From: Hydractinia symbiolongicarpus
Lineage: Eukaryota > Cnidaria > Hydrozoa > Anthoathecata > Hydractiniidae
Length of the DNA stretch: 64,000 nucleotides
Assembly (NCBI RefSeq): GCF_029227915.1
Contig: NC_079883.1
Coordinates: forward strand, 1,116,001 to 1,180,000
Direction: 5' to 3'
The notes under the pieces: generated by a model
Seen by the model: only the letters and a program-made list of their open reading frames with translations
Database searches by the model: none
What the model was told of the DNA's origin: nothing
Part shown: one piece after another, positions 50,800 through 64,000 of the stretch
How the letters are laid out: each line of letters starts with the position of its first letter
Position numbering within the stretch: position 1 is the first letter of the stretch
Made by a program: the position numbers and the translations under genes

Positions 50800-53700
50800 T
50801 TTTCAAAAATGTTTTCATTTTTGATGAGACGCTGAATAAAAGAAGTTTAATCGCCGGCAAACGATAACCCGCGAATTCCCGTAAATCCCGGACTCGGCTC
50901 GTATAGCCAAAAGTGTACAAAGAAAGTACCCAGGGAGTAATCTAAATTCCTGAACGATTTTTTAAATTATCTTTTCACCACTAAAACGCATGAGACTTGT
51001 AATTTTCAAAAATGTTTTCATTTTTGATGAGACGCGGAATAAAAGAAGTTTAATCGCCAGCAAACGAAAACCCGCGATTTCCCGTAAATCCCGGACTCGG
51101 CCTGTATAGTCAAAAGTATACAAAGAAAGTACCCTGCGAGTAAACTCATTTCCAGAACGATTTTTAAAATTATCTTTTCACCACTAAAACGCATGAGACT
51201 TGTAGTTTTCAAAAATGTTTTCATTTTTGATGAGACGCTGAATAAAAGAAGTTTAATCGCCGGCAAACGATAACCCGCGAATTCCCGTAAATCCCGGACT
51301 CGGCTTGTATAGCCAAAAGTGTACAAAGAAAGTACCCAGGGAGTAATCTAAATTCCTGAACGATTTTTTAAATTATCTTTTCACCACTAAAACGCATGAG
51401 ACTTGTAGTTTTCAAAAATGTTTTCATTTTTGATGAGACGCTGAATAAAAGAAGTTTAATCGCCGGCAAACGATAACCTGCGAATTCCCGTAAATCCCGG
51501 ACTCGACTCTTATAGGCAAAAGTGTACAAAGAAAGTACCCAGGGAGTAATCTAAATTCCTGAACGATTTTTTAAATCATCTTTTCACTACTAAAACGCAT
51601 GAGACTTGTAGTTTTCAAAAATGTTTTCATTTTTGATGAGACGCTTAATGAAAGAGGTTTAATCGCCGGCAAACAAAAAACCCGCGATTTCCCGTAAATC
51701 CCGGGCTTGGCCCGTATAGACGAATGTATACAAAGAAAGTACCCTGTGAGTAAACTCATTTCCAGAACGAATTTTTAAATTATCTTTTCACCACTAAAAC
51801 GCATGAGACTTGTAGTTTTCAAAAATGTTTTCATTTTTGATGAGACGCTGAATAAAAGAAGTTTAATCGCCGGCAAACGATAACCCGCGAATTCCCGTAA
51901 ATCCCGGACTCGGCTCCTATAGCCAAAAGTGTACAAAGAAAGTACCCAGGGATTAATCTAAATTCCTGAACGATTTTTTAAATTATCTTTTCACCACTAA
52001 AACGCATGAGACTTGTAGTTTTCAAAAATGTTTTCATTTTTGATGAGACGCTGAGTAAAAGAAGTTTAATCGCCGGCAAACGAAAACCCGCGATTTCCCG
52101 TAAATCCCGGACTCGGCCTGTATAGTCAAAAGTATACAAAGAAAGTACGGTGCGAGTAAACTCATTTCCAGAACGATTTTTTAAATTATCTTTTCACCAC
52201 TAAAACGCATGAGACTTGTAGTTTTCAAAAATGTTTTCATTTTTGACGAGACGCTGAATAAAAGAAGTTTAATCGCCGGCAAACGATAACCCGCGAATTC
52301 CCGTAAATCCCGGACTCGACTCGTATAGCCAAAAGTGTACAAAGAAAGTACCCAGGGAGTAATCTAAATTCCTGAACGATTTTTTAAATTATCTTTTCAC
52401 CACTAAAACGCATGAGACTTGTAGTTTTCAAAAATGTTTTCATTTTTGATGAGACGCTGAATAAAATAAGTTTAATCGCCGGCAAACGAAAACCCGCGAT
52501 TTTCCGTAAATCCCGGGCTTGGCCCGTATAGTCAAAAGTATACAAAAAAAGTACCCAGGGAGTAAACTCATTTCCCGAACGATTTTTTAAATTATTTTTT
52601 CGCCACTAAAACGCATGAGACTTGTAGTTTTCAAAAATGTTTTCATTTTTGATAAGACGCTAAATAAAAGATGTTTAATCGCCGGCAAACGAAAACCCGC
52701 GATTTCCCGTAAATCCCGGACTCGGCCCGTATAGTCAAAAGTATACAAAGAAAGTACCCTGTGAGTAAACTCATTTCCAGAACGAATTTTTAAATTATCT
52801 TTTCACCACTAAAACGCATGAGACTTGTAGTTTTCAAAAATGTTTTCATTTTTGGTGAGACGCGGAATAAAAGAAGTTTAATCGCCGGCAAACGAAAACC
52901 CGCGATTTCCCGTAAATCCCGGACTCGGCCTGTATAGTCAAAAGTATACAAAGAAAGTACCCTGCGAGTAAACTCATTTCCAGAACGATTTTTTAAATTA
53001 TCTTTTCACCACTAAAACGCATGAGACTTGTAGTTTTCAAAAATGTTTTCATTTTTGACGAGACGCTGAATAAAAGAAGTTTAATCGCCGGCAAACGATA
53101 ACCCGCGAATTCCCGTAAATCCCGGACTCGACTCGTATAGCCAAAAGTGTACAAAGAAAGTACCCAGGGAGTAATCTAAATTCCTGAACGATTTTTTAAA
53201 TTATCTTTTCACCACTAAAACGCATGAGACTTGTAGTTTTCAAAAATGTTTTCATTTTTGATGAGACGCTGAATAAAATAAGTTTAATCGCCGGCAAACG
53301 AAAACCCGCGATTTTCCGTAAATCCCGGGCTTGGCCCGTATAGTCAAAAGTATACAAAAAAAGTACCCAGGGAGTAAACTCATTTCCCGAACGATTTTTT
53401 AAATTATTTTTTCGCCACTAAACGCATGAGACTTGTAGTTTTCAAAAATGTTTTCATTTTTTATAAGACGCTAAATAAAAGATGTTTAATCGCCGGCAAA
53501 CGAAAACCCGCGATTTCCCGTAAATCCCGGACTCGGCCCGTATAGTCAAAAGTATACAAAGAAAGTACCCTGTGAGTAAACTCATTTCCAGAACGAATTT
53601 TTAAATTATCTTTTCACCACTAAAACGCATGAGACTTGTAGTTTTCAAAAATGTTTTCATTTTTGGTGAGACGCGGAATAAAAGAAGTTTAATCGCCGGC

Positions 53701-54420
53701 AAACGAAAACCCGCGATTTCCCGTAAATCCCGGACTCGGCCTGTATAGTCAAAAGTATACAAAGAAATTACCCTGCGAGTAAACTCATTTCCAGAACGAT
53801 TTTTTAAATTATCTTTTCACCACTAAAACGCATGAGACTTGTAGTTTTCAAAAATGTTTTCATTTTTGACGAGACGCTGAATAAAAGAAGTTTAATCGCC
53901 GGCAAACGATAACCCGCGAATTCCCGTAAATCCCGGACTCGACTCGTATAGCCAAAAGTGTACAAAGAAAGTACCCAGGGAGTAATCTAAATTCCTGAAC
54001 GATTTTTTAAATTATCTTTTCACCACTAAAACGCATGAGACTTGTAGTTTTCAAAAATGTTTTCATTTTTGATGAGACGCTGAATAAAAGAAGTTTAATC
54101 GCCGGCAAACGAAAACCCGCGATTTCCCGTAAATCCCGGACTCGGCCTGTATAGTCAAAAGTATACAAAGAAAGTACGGTGCGAGTAAACTCATTTCCAG
54201 AACGATTTTTTAAATTATCTTTTCACCACTAAAACGCATGAGACTTGTAGTTTTCAAAAATGTTTTCATTTTTGATGAGACGCTGAATAAAAGAAGTTTA
54301 ATCGCCGGCAAACGATAACCCGCGAATTCCCGTAAATCCCGGACTCGACTCGTATAGCCAAAAGTGTACAAAGAAAGTACCCAGGGAGTAATCTAAATTC
54401 CTGAACGATTTTTTAAATTA
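50800..54420 (+). repeat. Locally confined monomer subclass
   Basis: About eight monomers carry the linked set GATAACCCGCGAATTCC or GATAACCTGCG, CTCGTATAGCCAAAAGTG or a close variant, and AGTAATCTAAATTCCTGAACG (in part). They sit near 50.87, 51.27, 51.47, 51.88, 52.28, 53.10, 53.91 and 54.32 kb. I do not see this set elsewhere in the window, which indicates local amplification. Confidence 0.82.
52200..54100 (+). repeat. 4-monomer higher-order repeat, about two and a half copies
   Basis: The variant TTTTTGACGAGACGC occurs at about 52245, 53057 and 53868, offsets 812 and 811 bp. Between them come an AATCTAAATTCCTG monomer, a GATTTTCCGTAAATCCCGGGC monomer in part, a GATAAGACGC monomer and a TTTTTGGTGAGACGCGG monomer, in that order each time. 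Confidence 0.85.
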
Positions 54421-54699
54421 TCTTTTCACCACTAAAACGCATGAGACTTGTAGTTTTCAAAAATGTTTTCATTTTTGATGAGACGCTGAATAAAATAAGT
54501 TTAATCGCCGGCAAACGAAAACCCGCGATTTCCCGTAAATCCCGGACTCGGCCCGTATAGTCAAAAGTATACAAAGAAAGTACCCAGGGAGTAAACTCAT
54601 TTCCCGAACGATTTTTTAAATTATTTTTTCGCCACTAAAACGCATGAGACTTGTAGTTTTCAAAAATGTTTTCATTTTCGATAAGACGCTAAATAAAAG

Positions 54700-57600
54700 A
54701 TGTTTAATCGCCGGCAAACAAAAACCCGCAATTTCCGGTAAATTCCGTGCTTGGCTCGTATAGTCGAGTATATACAAAGAAAGTACCCTGTCAGTAAACT
54801 CCTTTCCAGAACGATTTTTTATATTATCTTTTCACCACTAAAACGCATGAGACTTGTAGTTTTCAAAAATGTTTTCATTTTTGATGAGACGCCGAATAAA
54901 AGAAGTTTAAGTGCCGGCAAACGAAAACCCGCGATTTCCCGTAAACTCCGGACTCGGCCCGTATAGTCAAAAGTATACAAAGAAAGTACCCTGCGAGTAA
55001 ACCCATTTCCAGAACGATTTTTTAATTTATCTTTTCACCACTAAAACGTACGAGACTTGTAGTTTTCAAAAATGTTTTCATTTTTAATGGGACGCTGAAT
55101 AAAAGAAGTTTAATCGCCGGCAAACGAAAACCCGCGAATTCCCGTAAATCCCGAACTCGGCCCGTATAGTCAAAAGTATACAAAGAAAATACCCAGGGAG
55201 TAAACTCATTTCCAGAACGATTTTTTAAATTATCTTTTCACCACTAAAACGCATGAGACTTGTAGTTTTCAAAAATGTTTTCATTTTTGATAAGACGCTG
55301 AATAAAAGATGTTTAATCGCCGGCAAATGAAAACCCGCGATTTCCCGTAAATCCTGGACTCGGCCCGTATAGTCAAAAGTATACAAAGAAAGTATCCAGG
55401 GAGTAAACGCATTTCCCGAACGATTTTTTAAATTATTTTTTCACCACTAAAACGCATGAGACTTGTAGTTTTCAAAAATGTTTAAATTTTTGATAAGACG
55501 CAGAATAAAAGATGTTAATCGCCGGCAAACGAAAACCCGCCATTTCCTGTAAATCCCGGGCTTGGCCCGTATATTCGAATGTATGCAAAGAAAGTACCCT
55601 GTGAGTAAACTCACTTCCCGAACGATTTTTTAAATTATTTTTTCACCACTAAAACGCATGAGACTTGTAGTTTTCAAAAATGTTTTCATTTTTGATGAGA
55701 CGCTGAATGAAAGAAGTTTAATCGCCGGCAAACGAAAACCCGCGAATTCCCGTAAATCCCGAACTCGGCCCGTATAGTCAAAAGTATACAAAGAAAATAC
55801 CCAGGGAGTAAACTCATTTCCAGAACGATTTTTTAAATTATCTTTTCACCACTAAAACGCATGAGACTTGTAGTTTTCAAAAATGTTTTCATTTTTGATA
55901 AGACGCTGAATAAAAGATGTTTAATCGCCGGCAAACAAAAACCCGCGATTTCCCGTAAATCCTGGACTCGGCCCGTATAGTCAAAAGTATACAAAGAAAG
56001 TACCCAGGGAGTAAACTCATTTCCCGAACGATTTTTTAAATTAATTTTTCACCACTAAAACGCATGAGACTTGTAGTTTTCAAAAATGTTTTCATTTTTG
56101 ATAAGACGCAGAATAAAAGATGTTAATCGCCGGCAAACGAAAACCCGCGATTTCCCGTAAATCCCGGGCTTGGCCCGTATAGTCGAATGTATGCAAAGAA
56201 AGTACCCTGTGAGTAAACTCATTTCCCGAACGATTTTTTAAATTATTTTTTCACCACTAAAACGCATGAGACTTGTAGTTTTCAAAAATGTTTTCATTTT
56301 TGATGAGACGCTGAATGAAAGAAGTTTAATCGCCGGCAAACGAAAACCCGCGATTTCCCGTAAATCCCGTGCTTGGCCCGTATAGTCGAGTATATACAAA
56401 GAAAGTACCCTGTGAGTACACTCATTTCCAGAACGATTTTTTAAATTAACTTTTCACCACTAAAACGCATGAGACTTGTAGTCTTCAAAAATGTTTTCAT
56501 TTTTGATGAGACGCGGAATAAAAGAAGTTTAATCGCCGGCAAACGAAAACCCGCGATTTTCCGTAAATCCCGGACTCGGCCCGTATAGTCAAAAGTATAC
56601 AAAGAAGATACCCAGGGAGTAAACTCATTTCCAGAACGATTTTTTAAATTATTTTTTCACCACTAAAACGCATGAGACTTGTAGTTTTCAAAAATGTTTT
56701 CATTTTTGATGAGACGCTGAATGAAAGAAGTTTAATCGCCGGCAAACGAAAACCCGCGATTTCCCGTAAATCCTGGACTCGGCCCGTATAGTCAAAAGTA
56801 TACAAAGAAAGTACCCAGGGAGTAAACTCATTTCCCGAACGATTTTTTAAATTAATTTTTCACCACTAAAACGCATGAGACTTGTAGTTTTCAAAAATGT
56901 TTTCATTTTTGATAAGACGCAGAATAAAAGATGTTAATCGCCGGCAAACGAAAACCCGCGATTTCCCGTAAATCCCGGGCTTGGCCCGTATAGTCGAATG
57001 TATGCAAAGAAAGTACCCTGTGAGTAAACTCATTTCCCGAACGATTTTTTAAATTATTTTTTCACCACTAAAACGCATGAGACTTGTAGTTTTCAAAAAT
57101 GTTTTCATTTTTGATGAGACGCTGAATGAAAGAAGTTTAATCGCCGGCAAACGAAAACCCGCGATTTCCAGTAAATCCCGTGCTTGGCCCGTATAGTCGA
57201 GTATATACAAAGAAAGTACCCTGTGAGTACACTCATTTCCAGAACGATTTTTTAAATTAACTTTTCACCACTAAAACGCATGAGACTTGTAGTCTTCAAA
57301 AATGTTTTCATTTTTGATGAGACGCGGAATAAAAGAAGTTTAATCGCCGGCAAACGAAAACCCGCGATTTTCCGTAAATCCCGGACTCGGCCCGTATAGC
57401 CAAAAGTATACAAAGAAGATACCCAGGGAGTAAACTCATTTCCAGAACGATTTTTTAAATTATTTTTTCACCACTAAAACGCAAGAGACTTGTAGTTTTC
57501 AAAAATGTTTTCATTTTTGATGAGACGCTGAATGAAAGAAGTTTAATCGCCGGCAAACGAAAACCCGCGATTTCCCGTAAATCCCGTGCTTGGCCCGTAT

Positions 57601-60600
57601 AGTCGAGTATATACAAAGAAAGTACCCTGTGAGTACACTCATTTCCAGAACGATTTTTTAAATTAACTTTTCACCACTAAAACGCATGAGACTTGTAGTC
57701 TTCAAAAATGTTTTCATTTTTGATGAGACGCGGAATAAAAGAAGTTTAATCGCCGGCAAACGAAAACCCGCGATTTTCCGTAAATCCCGGACTCGGCCCG
57801 TATAGTCAAAAGTATACAAAGAAGATACCCAGGGAGTAAACTCATTTCCAGAACGATTTTTTAAATTATCTTTTCACCACTAAAACGCATGAGACTTGTA
57901 GTTTTCAAAAATGTGTTCATTTTTGATAAGACGCTGAATAAAAGATGTTTAATCGCCGGCAAACGAAAACCCGCGATTTCCCGTAAATCCTGGACTCAGC
58001 CCGTATAGTCAAAAGTATACAAAGAAAGTACCCAGGGAGTAAACTCATTTCCCGAACGATTTTTTAAATTATTTTTTCACCACTAAAACGCATGAGACTT
58101 GTAGTTTTCAAAAATGTTTTCATTTTTGATAAGACGCAGAATAAAAGATGTTAATCGCCGGCAAACGAAAACCCGCGATTTCCCGTAAATCCCGGGCTTG
58201 GCCCGTATAGCCGAATGTATGCAACGAAAGTACCCTGTGAGTAAACTCATTTCCCGAACGATTTTTTAAATTATTTTTTCACCACTAAAACGCATGAGAC
58301 TTGTAGTTTTCAAAAATGTTTTCATTTTTGATGAGACGCTGAATGAAAGAAGTTTAATCGCCGGCAAACGAAAACCCGCGATTTCCCGTAAATCCCGTGC
58401 TTGGCCCGTATAGTCGAGTATATACAAAGAAAGTACCCTGTGAGTACACTCATTTCCAGAACGATTTTTTAAATTATCTTTTCACCACTAAAACGCATGA
58501 GACTTGTAGTCTTCAAAAATGTTTTCATTTTTGATTAGACGCGGAATAAAAGAAGTTTAATCGCCGGCAAACGAAAACCCGCGATTTCCCGTAAATCCCG
58601 GACTCGGCCCGTATAGTCAAAAGTATACAAAAAAAGTACCCTGCGAGTAAACTCATTTTCAGAACGATTTTTTAAATTATCTTTTCACCACTAAAACGCA
58701 CGAGACTTGTAGTTTTCAAAAATGTTTTCATTTTTGATGAGACGCTGAATAAAAGAAGTTTAATCGCCGGCAAACGAAAACCCGCGATTTCCCGTAAATC
58801 CCGGACTCGGCCCGTATAGTCAAAAGTATACAAAGAAAGTACCCAGGGAGTAAACTCATTTCCCGAACGGTTTTTTAAATTTTTTTTTCACCACTAAAAC
58901 ACATGAGACTTGTAGTTTTCAGGAATGTTTTCATTTTTGATGAGACGCTTAATGAAAGAAGTTTAATCGCCGGCAAACGAAAACCCGCGATTTCCCGTAA
59001 ATCCCGGGCTTGGCCCGTATATTCGTATGTATACAAAGAAAGTACCCTGTGAGTAAACTCATTTCCCGAACGATTTTTTAAATTATTTTTTCACCACTAA
59101 AACGCATGAGACTTGTAGTTTTCAAAAAGGTTTTCATTTTTGATGAGACGCTGAATAAAAGAATTTTAATCGCCGAAAAACGAAAACCCGCAATTTCCCG
59201 TAAATTCCGTGCTTGGCTCGTATAGTCGAGTATATACAAAGAAAGTACCCTGTCAGTAAACTCCTTTCCAGAACGATTTTTTATATTATCTTTTCACCAC
59301 TAAAACGCATGAGACTTGTAGTTTTCAAAAATGTTTTCATTTTTGATGAGACGCCGAATAAAAGAAGTTTAATCGCCGGCAAACAAAAACCCGCGATTTC
59401 CCGTAAACCCCGGACTCGGCCCGTATAGTCAAAAGTATACAAAGAAAGTACCCTGCGAGTAAACCCATTTCCAGAACGATTTTTTAAATTATCTTTTCAC
59501 CACTAAAACGCACGAGACTTGTAGTTTTCAAAAATGTTTTCATTTTTAATGGGACGCTGAATAAAAGAAGTTAAATCGCCGGCAAACGAAAACCCGCGAA
59601 TTCCCGTAAATCCCGAACTCGGCCCGTATAGTCAAAAGTATACAAAGAAAATACCCAGGGAGTAAACTCATTTCCAGAACGATTTTTTAAATTATCTTTT
59701 CACCACTAAAACGCATGAGACTTGTAGTTTTCAAAAATGTTTTCATTTTTGATGAGACGCTGAATAAAAGATGTTTAATCGCCGGCAAACGAAAACCCGC
59801 GATTTCCCGTAAATCCCGGACTCGGCCCGTATAGTCAAAAGTATACAAAGAAGATACCCAGGGAGTAAACTCATTTCCAGAACGATTTTTTAAATTATCT
59901 TTTCACCACTAAAACGCATGAGACTTGTAGTTTTCAAAAATGTTTTCATTTTTGATAAGACGCTGAATAAAAGATGTTTAATCGCCGGCAAACGAAAACC
60001 CGCGATTTCCCGTAAATCCTGGACTCAGCCCGTATAGTCAAAAGTATACAAAGAAAGTACCCAGGGAGTAAACTCATTTCCCGAACGATTTTTTAAATTA
60101 TTTTTTCACCACTAAAACGCATGAGACTTGTAGTTTTCAAAAATGTTTTCATTTTTGATAAGACGCAGAATAAAAGATGTTAATCGCCGGCAAACGAAAA
60201 CCCGCGATTTCCCGTAAATCCCGGGCTTGGCCCGTATAGTCGAATGTATGCAAAGAAAGTACCCTGTGAGTAAACTCATTTCCCGAACGATTTTTTAAAT
60301 CATTTTTTCACCACTAAAACGCATGAGACTTGTAGTTTTCAAAAATGTTTTCATTTTTGATGAGACGCTGAATGAAAGAAGTTTAATCGCCGGCAAACGA
60401 AAACCCGCGATTTCCCGTAAATCCCGTGCTTGGCCCGTATAGTCGAGTATATACAAAGAAAGTACCCTGTGAGTACACTCATTTCCAGAACGATTTTTTA
60501 AATTAACTTTTCACCACTAAAACGCATGAGACTTGTAGTCTTCAAAAATGTTTTCATTTTTGATGAGACGCGGAATAAAAGAAGTTTAATCGCCGGCAAA

Positions 60601-63600
60601 CGAAAACCCGCGATTTTCCGTAAATCCCGGACTCGGCCCGTATAGTCAAAAGTATACAAAGAAGATACCCAGGGAGTAAACTCATTTCCAGAACGATTTT
60701 TTAAATTATTTTTTCACCACTAAAACGCACGAGACTTGTAGTTTTCAAAAATGTTTTCATTTTTGATGAGACGCTGAATGAAAGAAGTTTAATCGCCGGC
60801 AAACGAAAACCCGCGATTTCCTGTAAATCCCGTGCTTGGCCCGTATAGTCGAGTATATACAAAGAAAGTACCCTGTGAGTACACTCATTTCCAGAACGAT
60901 TTTTTAAATTATCTTTTCACCACTAAAACGCATGAGACTTGTAGTCTTCAAAAATGTTTTCATTTTTGATTAGACGCGGAATAAAAGAAGTTTAATCGCC
61001 GGCAAACGAAAACCCGCGATTTCCCGTAAATCCTGGACTCAGCCCGTATAGTCAAAAGTATACAAAGAAAGTACCCAGGGAGTAAACTCATTTCCCGAAC
61101 GATTTTTTAAATTATTTTTTCACCACTAAAACGCATGAGACTTGTAGTTTTCAAAAATGTTTTCATTTTTGATGAGACGCTGAATAAAAGAAGTTTAATC
61201 GCCGGCAAACGAAAACCCGCGATTTCCCGTAAATCCCGGACTCGGCCCGTATAGTCAAAAGTATACAAAGAAAGTACCCAGGGAGTAAACTCATTTCCCG
61301 AACGATTTTTTAAATTATTTTTTCACCACTAAAACGCATGAGACTTGTAGTTTTCAAAAAGGTTTTCATTTTTGATGAGACGCTGAATAAAAGAATTTTA
61401 ATCGCCGAAAAACGAAAACCCGCAATTTCCCGTAAATTCCGTGCTTGGCTCGTATAGTCGAGTATATACAAAGAAAGTACCCTGTCAGTAAACTCCTTTC
61501 CAGAACGATTTTTTATATTATCTTTTCACCACTAAAACGCATGAGACTTGTAGTTTTCAAAAATGTTTTCATTTTTGATGAGACGCCGAATAAAAGAAGT
61601 TTAATCGCCGGCAAACAAAAACCCGCGATTTCCCGTAAACCCCGGACTCGGCCCGTATAGTCAAAAGTATACAAAGAAAGTACCCTGCGAGTAAACCCAT
61701 TTCCAGAACGATTTTTTAAATTATCTTTTCACCACTAAAACGCACGAGACTTGTAGTTTTCAAAAATGTTTTCATTTTTAATGGGACGCTGAATAAAAGA
61801 AGTTAAATCGCCGGCAAACGAAAACCCGCGAATTCCCGTAAATCCCGAACTCGGCCCGTATAGTCAAAAGTATACAAAGAAAATACCCAGGGAGTAAACT
61901 CATTTCCAGAACGATTTTTTAAATTATCTTTTCACCACTAAAACGCATGAGACTTGTAGTTTTCAAAAATGTTTTCATTTTTGATGAGACGCTGAATAAA
62001 AGATGTTTAATCGCCGGCAAACGAAAACCCGCGATTTCCCGTAAATCCCGGACTCGGTCCGTATAGTCAAAAGTATACAAAGAAGATACCCAGGGAGTAA
62101 ACTCATTTCCAGAACGATTTTTTAAATTATCTTTTCACCACTAAAACGCATGAGACTTGTAGTTTTCAAAAATGTTTTCATTTTTGATAAGACGCTGAAT
62201 AAAAGATGTTTAATCGCCGGCAAACGAAAACCCGCGATTTCCCGTAAATCCTGGACTCAGCCCGTATAGTCAAAAGTATACAAAGAAAGTACCCAGGGAG
62301 TAAACTCATTTCCCGAACGATTTTTTAAATTATTTTTTCACCACTAAAACGCATGAGACTTGTAGTTTTCAAAAATGTTTTCATTTTTGATAAGACGCAG
62401 AATAAAAGATGTTAATCGCCGGCAAACGAAAACCCGCGATTTCCCGTAAATCCCGGGCTTGGCCCGTATAGTCGAATGTATGCAAAGAAAGTACCCTGTG
62501 AGTAAACTCATTTCCCGAACGATTTTTTAAATCATTTTTTCACCACTAAAACGCATGAGACTTGTAGTTTTCAAAAATGTTTTCATTTTTGATGAGACGC
62601 TGAATGAAAGAAGTTTAATCGCCGGCAAACGAAAACCCGTGATTTCCCGTAAATCCCGTGCTTGGCCCGTATAGTCGATTATATACAAAGAAAGTACCCT
62701 GTGAGTACACTCATTTCCAGAACAATTTTTTAAATTATCTTTTCACCACTAAAACGCATGAGACTTGTAGTTTTCAAAAATGTGTTCATTTTTGATAAGA
62801 CGCTGAATAAAAGATGTTTAATCGCCGGCAAACGAAAACCCGCGATTTCCCGTAAATCCTGGACTCAGCCCGTATAGTCAAAAGTATACAAAGAAAGTAC
62901 CCAGGGAGTAAACTCATTTCCCGAACGATTTTTTAAATTATTTTTTCACCACTAAAACGCATGAGACTTGTAGTTTTCAAAAATGTTTTCATTTTTGATA
63001 AGACGCAGAATAAAAGATGTTAATCGCCGGCAAACAAAAACCCGCGATTTCCCGTAAACCCCGGACTCGGCCCGTATAGTCAAAAGTATACAAAGAAAGT
63101 ACCCTGCGAGTAAACCCATTTCCAGAACGATTTTTTAAATTATCTTTTCACCACTAAAACGCACGAGACTTGTAGTTTTCAAAAATGTTTTCATTTTTAA
63201 TGGGACGCTGAATAAAAGAAGTTAAATCGCCGGCAAACGAAAACCCGCGAATTCCCGTAAATCCCGAACTCGGCCCGTATAGTCAAAAGTATACAAAGAA
63301 AATACCCAGGGAGTAAACTCATTTCCAGAACGATTTTTTAAATTATCTTTTCACCACTAAAACGCATGAGACTTGTAGTTTTCAAAAATGTTTTCATTTT
63401 TGATGAGACGCTGAATAAAAGATGTTTAATCGCCGGCAAACGAAAACCCGCGATTTCCCGTAAATCCCGGACTCGGCCCGTATAGTCAAAAGTATACAAA
63501 GAAGATACCCAGGGAGTAAACTCATTTCCAGAACGATTTTTTAAATTATCTTTTCACCACTAAAACGCATGAGACTTGTAGTTTTCAAAAAGGTTTTCAT

Positions 63601-63700
63601 TTTTGATAAGACGCTGAATAAAAGATGTTTAATCGCCGGCAAACGAAAACCCGCGATTTCCCGTAAATCCTGGACTCAGCCCGTATAGTCAAAAGTATAC
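54700..63700 (+). repeat. 11-/22-monomer higher-order repeat region
   Basis: TTTTTAATGGGACGCTG occurs at about 55084, 59546, 61779 and 63196. The spacings are 4462 (22 x 203, minus 4), 2233 (11 x 203) and 1417 bp (7 x 203, minus 4). The unit with TTCCGTGCTTGGCTCG and TCAGTAAACTCC recurs at about 54746, 59208 and 61440 with matching spacing. The 59.2-61.4 and 61.4-62.7 kb stretches are the closest pair. Confidence 0.8.
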
Positions 63701-64000
63701 AAAGAAAGTACCCAGGGAGTAAACTCATTTCCCGAACGATTTTTTAAATTATTTTTTCACCACTAAAACGCATGAGACTTGTAGTTTTCAAAAATGTTTT
63801 CATTTTTGATAAGACGCAGAATAAAAGATGTTAATCGCCGGCAAACGAAAACCCGCGATTTCCCGTAAATCCCGGGCTTGGCCCGTATAGTCGAATGTAT
63901 GCAAAGAAAGTACCCTGTGAGTAAACTCATTTCCCGAACGATTTTTTAAATCATTTTTTCACCACTAAAACGCATGAGACTTGTAGTTTTCAAAAATGTT

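Larger units (their letters stand above)
45154..64000 (+). repeat. 203-bp satellite array, block 3
   Basis: After the LINE the satellite resumes inside the same monomer (AATAAAAGAAGTTTAATCG) and runs off the right edge, about 93 monomers. Its repertoire differs from that of the left end. At 50.6-54.4 kb a local subclass carries GATAACCCGCG, GCCAAAAGTGTACAAAG and AGTAATCTAAATTCCTG. From 55 kb onward, types with AAGACGCAGAATAAAAGATG and TATGCAAAGAAAG predominate. The phase and orientation match the other two blocks, so this is one array split by insertions. No genes are seen. Confidence 0.98.

Noticed and set aside
54751-54966. Plus-strand 71-codon frames at 54751, 59213 and 61445
   Set aside because: They are copies of one monomer pair within the 11-/22-mer HOR; their similarity reflects DNA duplication, not protein conservation.
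1-64000. Ribosomal DNA spacer or telomeric repeat
   Set aside because: No rRNA sequence borders the units and no short G-rich telomere motif is present.

Overview
The window is almost wholly one eukaryotic satellite DNA: a head-to-tail array of a ~203-bp monomer (about 308 copies by length), always in the same orientation. Two unrelated retroelements interrupt it. I see no host gene, no CRISPR array and no bacterial-type operon. The non-LTR retrotransposon fragment, the tRNA-derived SINE and the megasatellite layout point to an animal nuclear genome. A cnidarian or another non-vertebrate metazoan is my guess, weakly held. A pericentromeric, centromeric or other heterochromatic block is the natural setting, but nothing here proves it.

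Layout: 1-15653 satellite block 1; 15654-15969 a minus-strand SINE with pol III A and B boxes and an (AAT)n tail; 15970-44066 satellite block 2; 44067-45153 a plus-strand 5'-truncated LINE (C-terminal RT region, AT-rich 3' UTR, (AAT)n tail); 45154-64000 satellite block 3. Satellite sequence continues past both window ends.

The monomers are not uniform. They fall into subclasses marked by the bases after GATGAGACGC (TGAATAAAAG, TTAATGAAAG or GGAATAAAAG) and by linked changes elsewhere. These subclasses are arranged in local higher-order repeats (HORs): 11-mers at 1-3650 and 59200-63700, 4-mers at 6250-7870 and 52200-54100, a 5-mer at 39370-41400, a 6-mer at 47650-50120. Larger multi-kilobase direct duplications sit at 9006-12960/13583-18058, 21250-23320/24900-26970 and 27840-33540/33527-39430. 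The array therefore looks like repeated unequal exchange or amplification at several scales.

The features most worth following are: the nested HOR structure; a perfect 9-bp inverted repeat in most monomers; a fold-back type breakpoint at that inverted repeat (about 13567-13590); a SINE present in one copy of a duplicated segment with its empty site preserved in the other; and a shared (AAT)n tail that may pair the SINE with the LINE. The short open frames through the array are by-products of the repeat: 203 is not a multiple of three, so no frame stays open across many monomers. I do not annotate them as genes.
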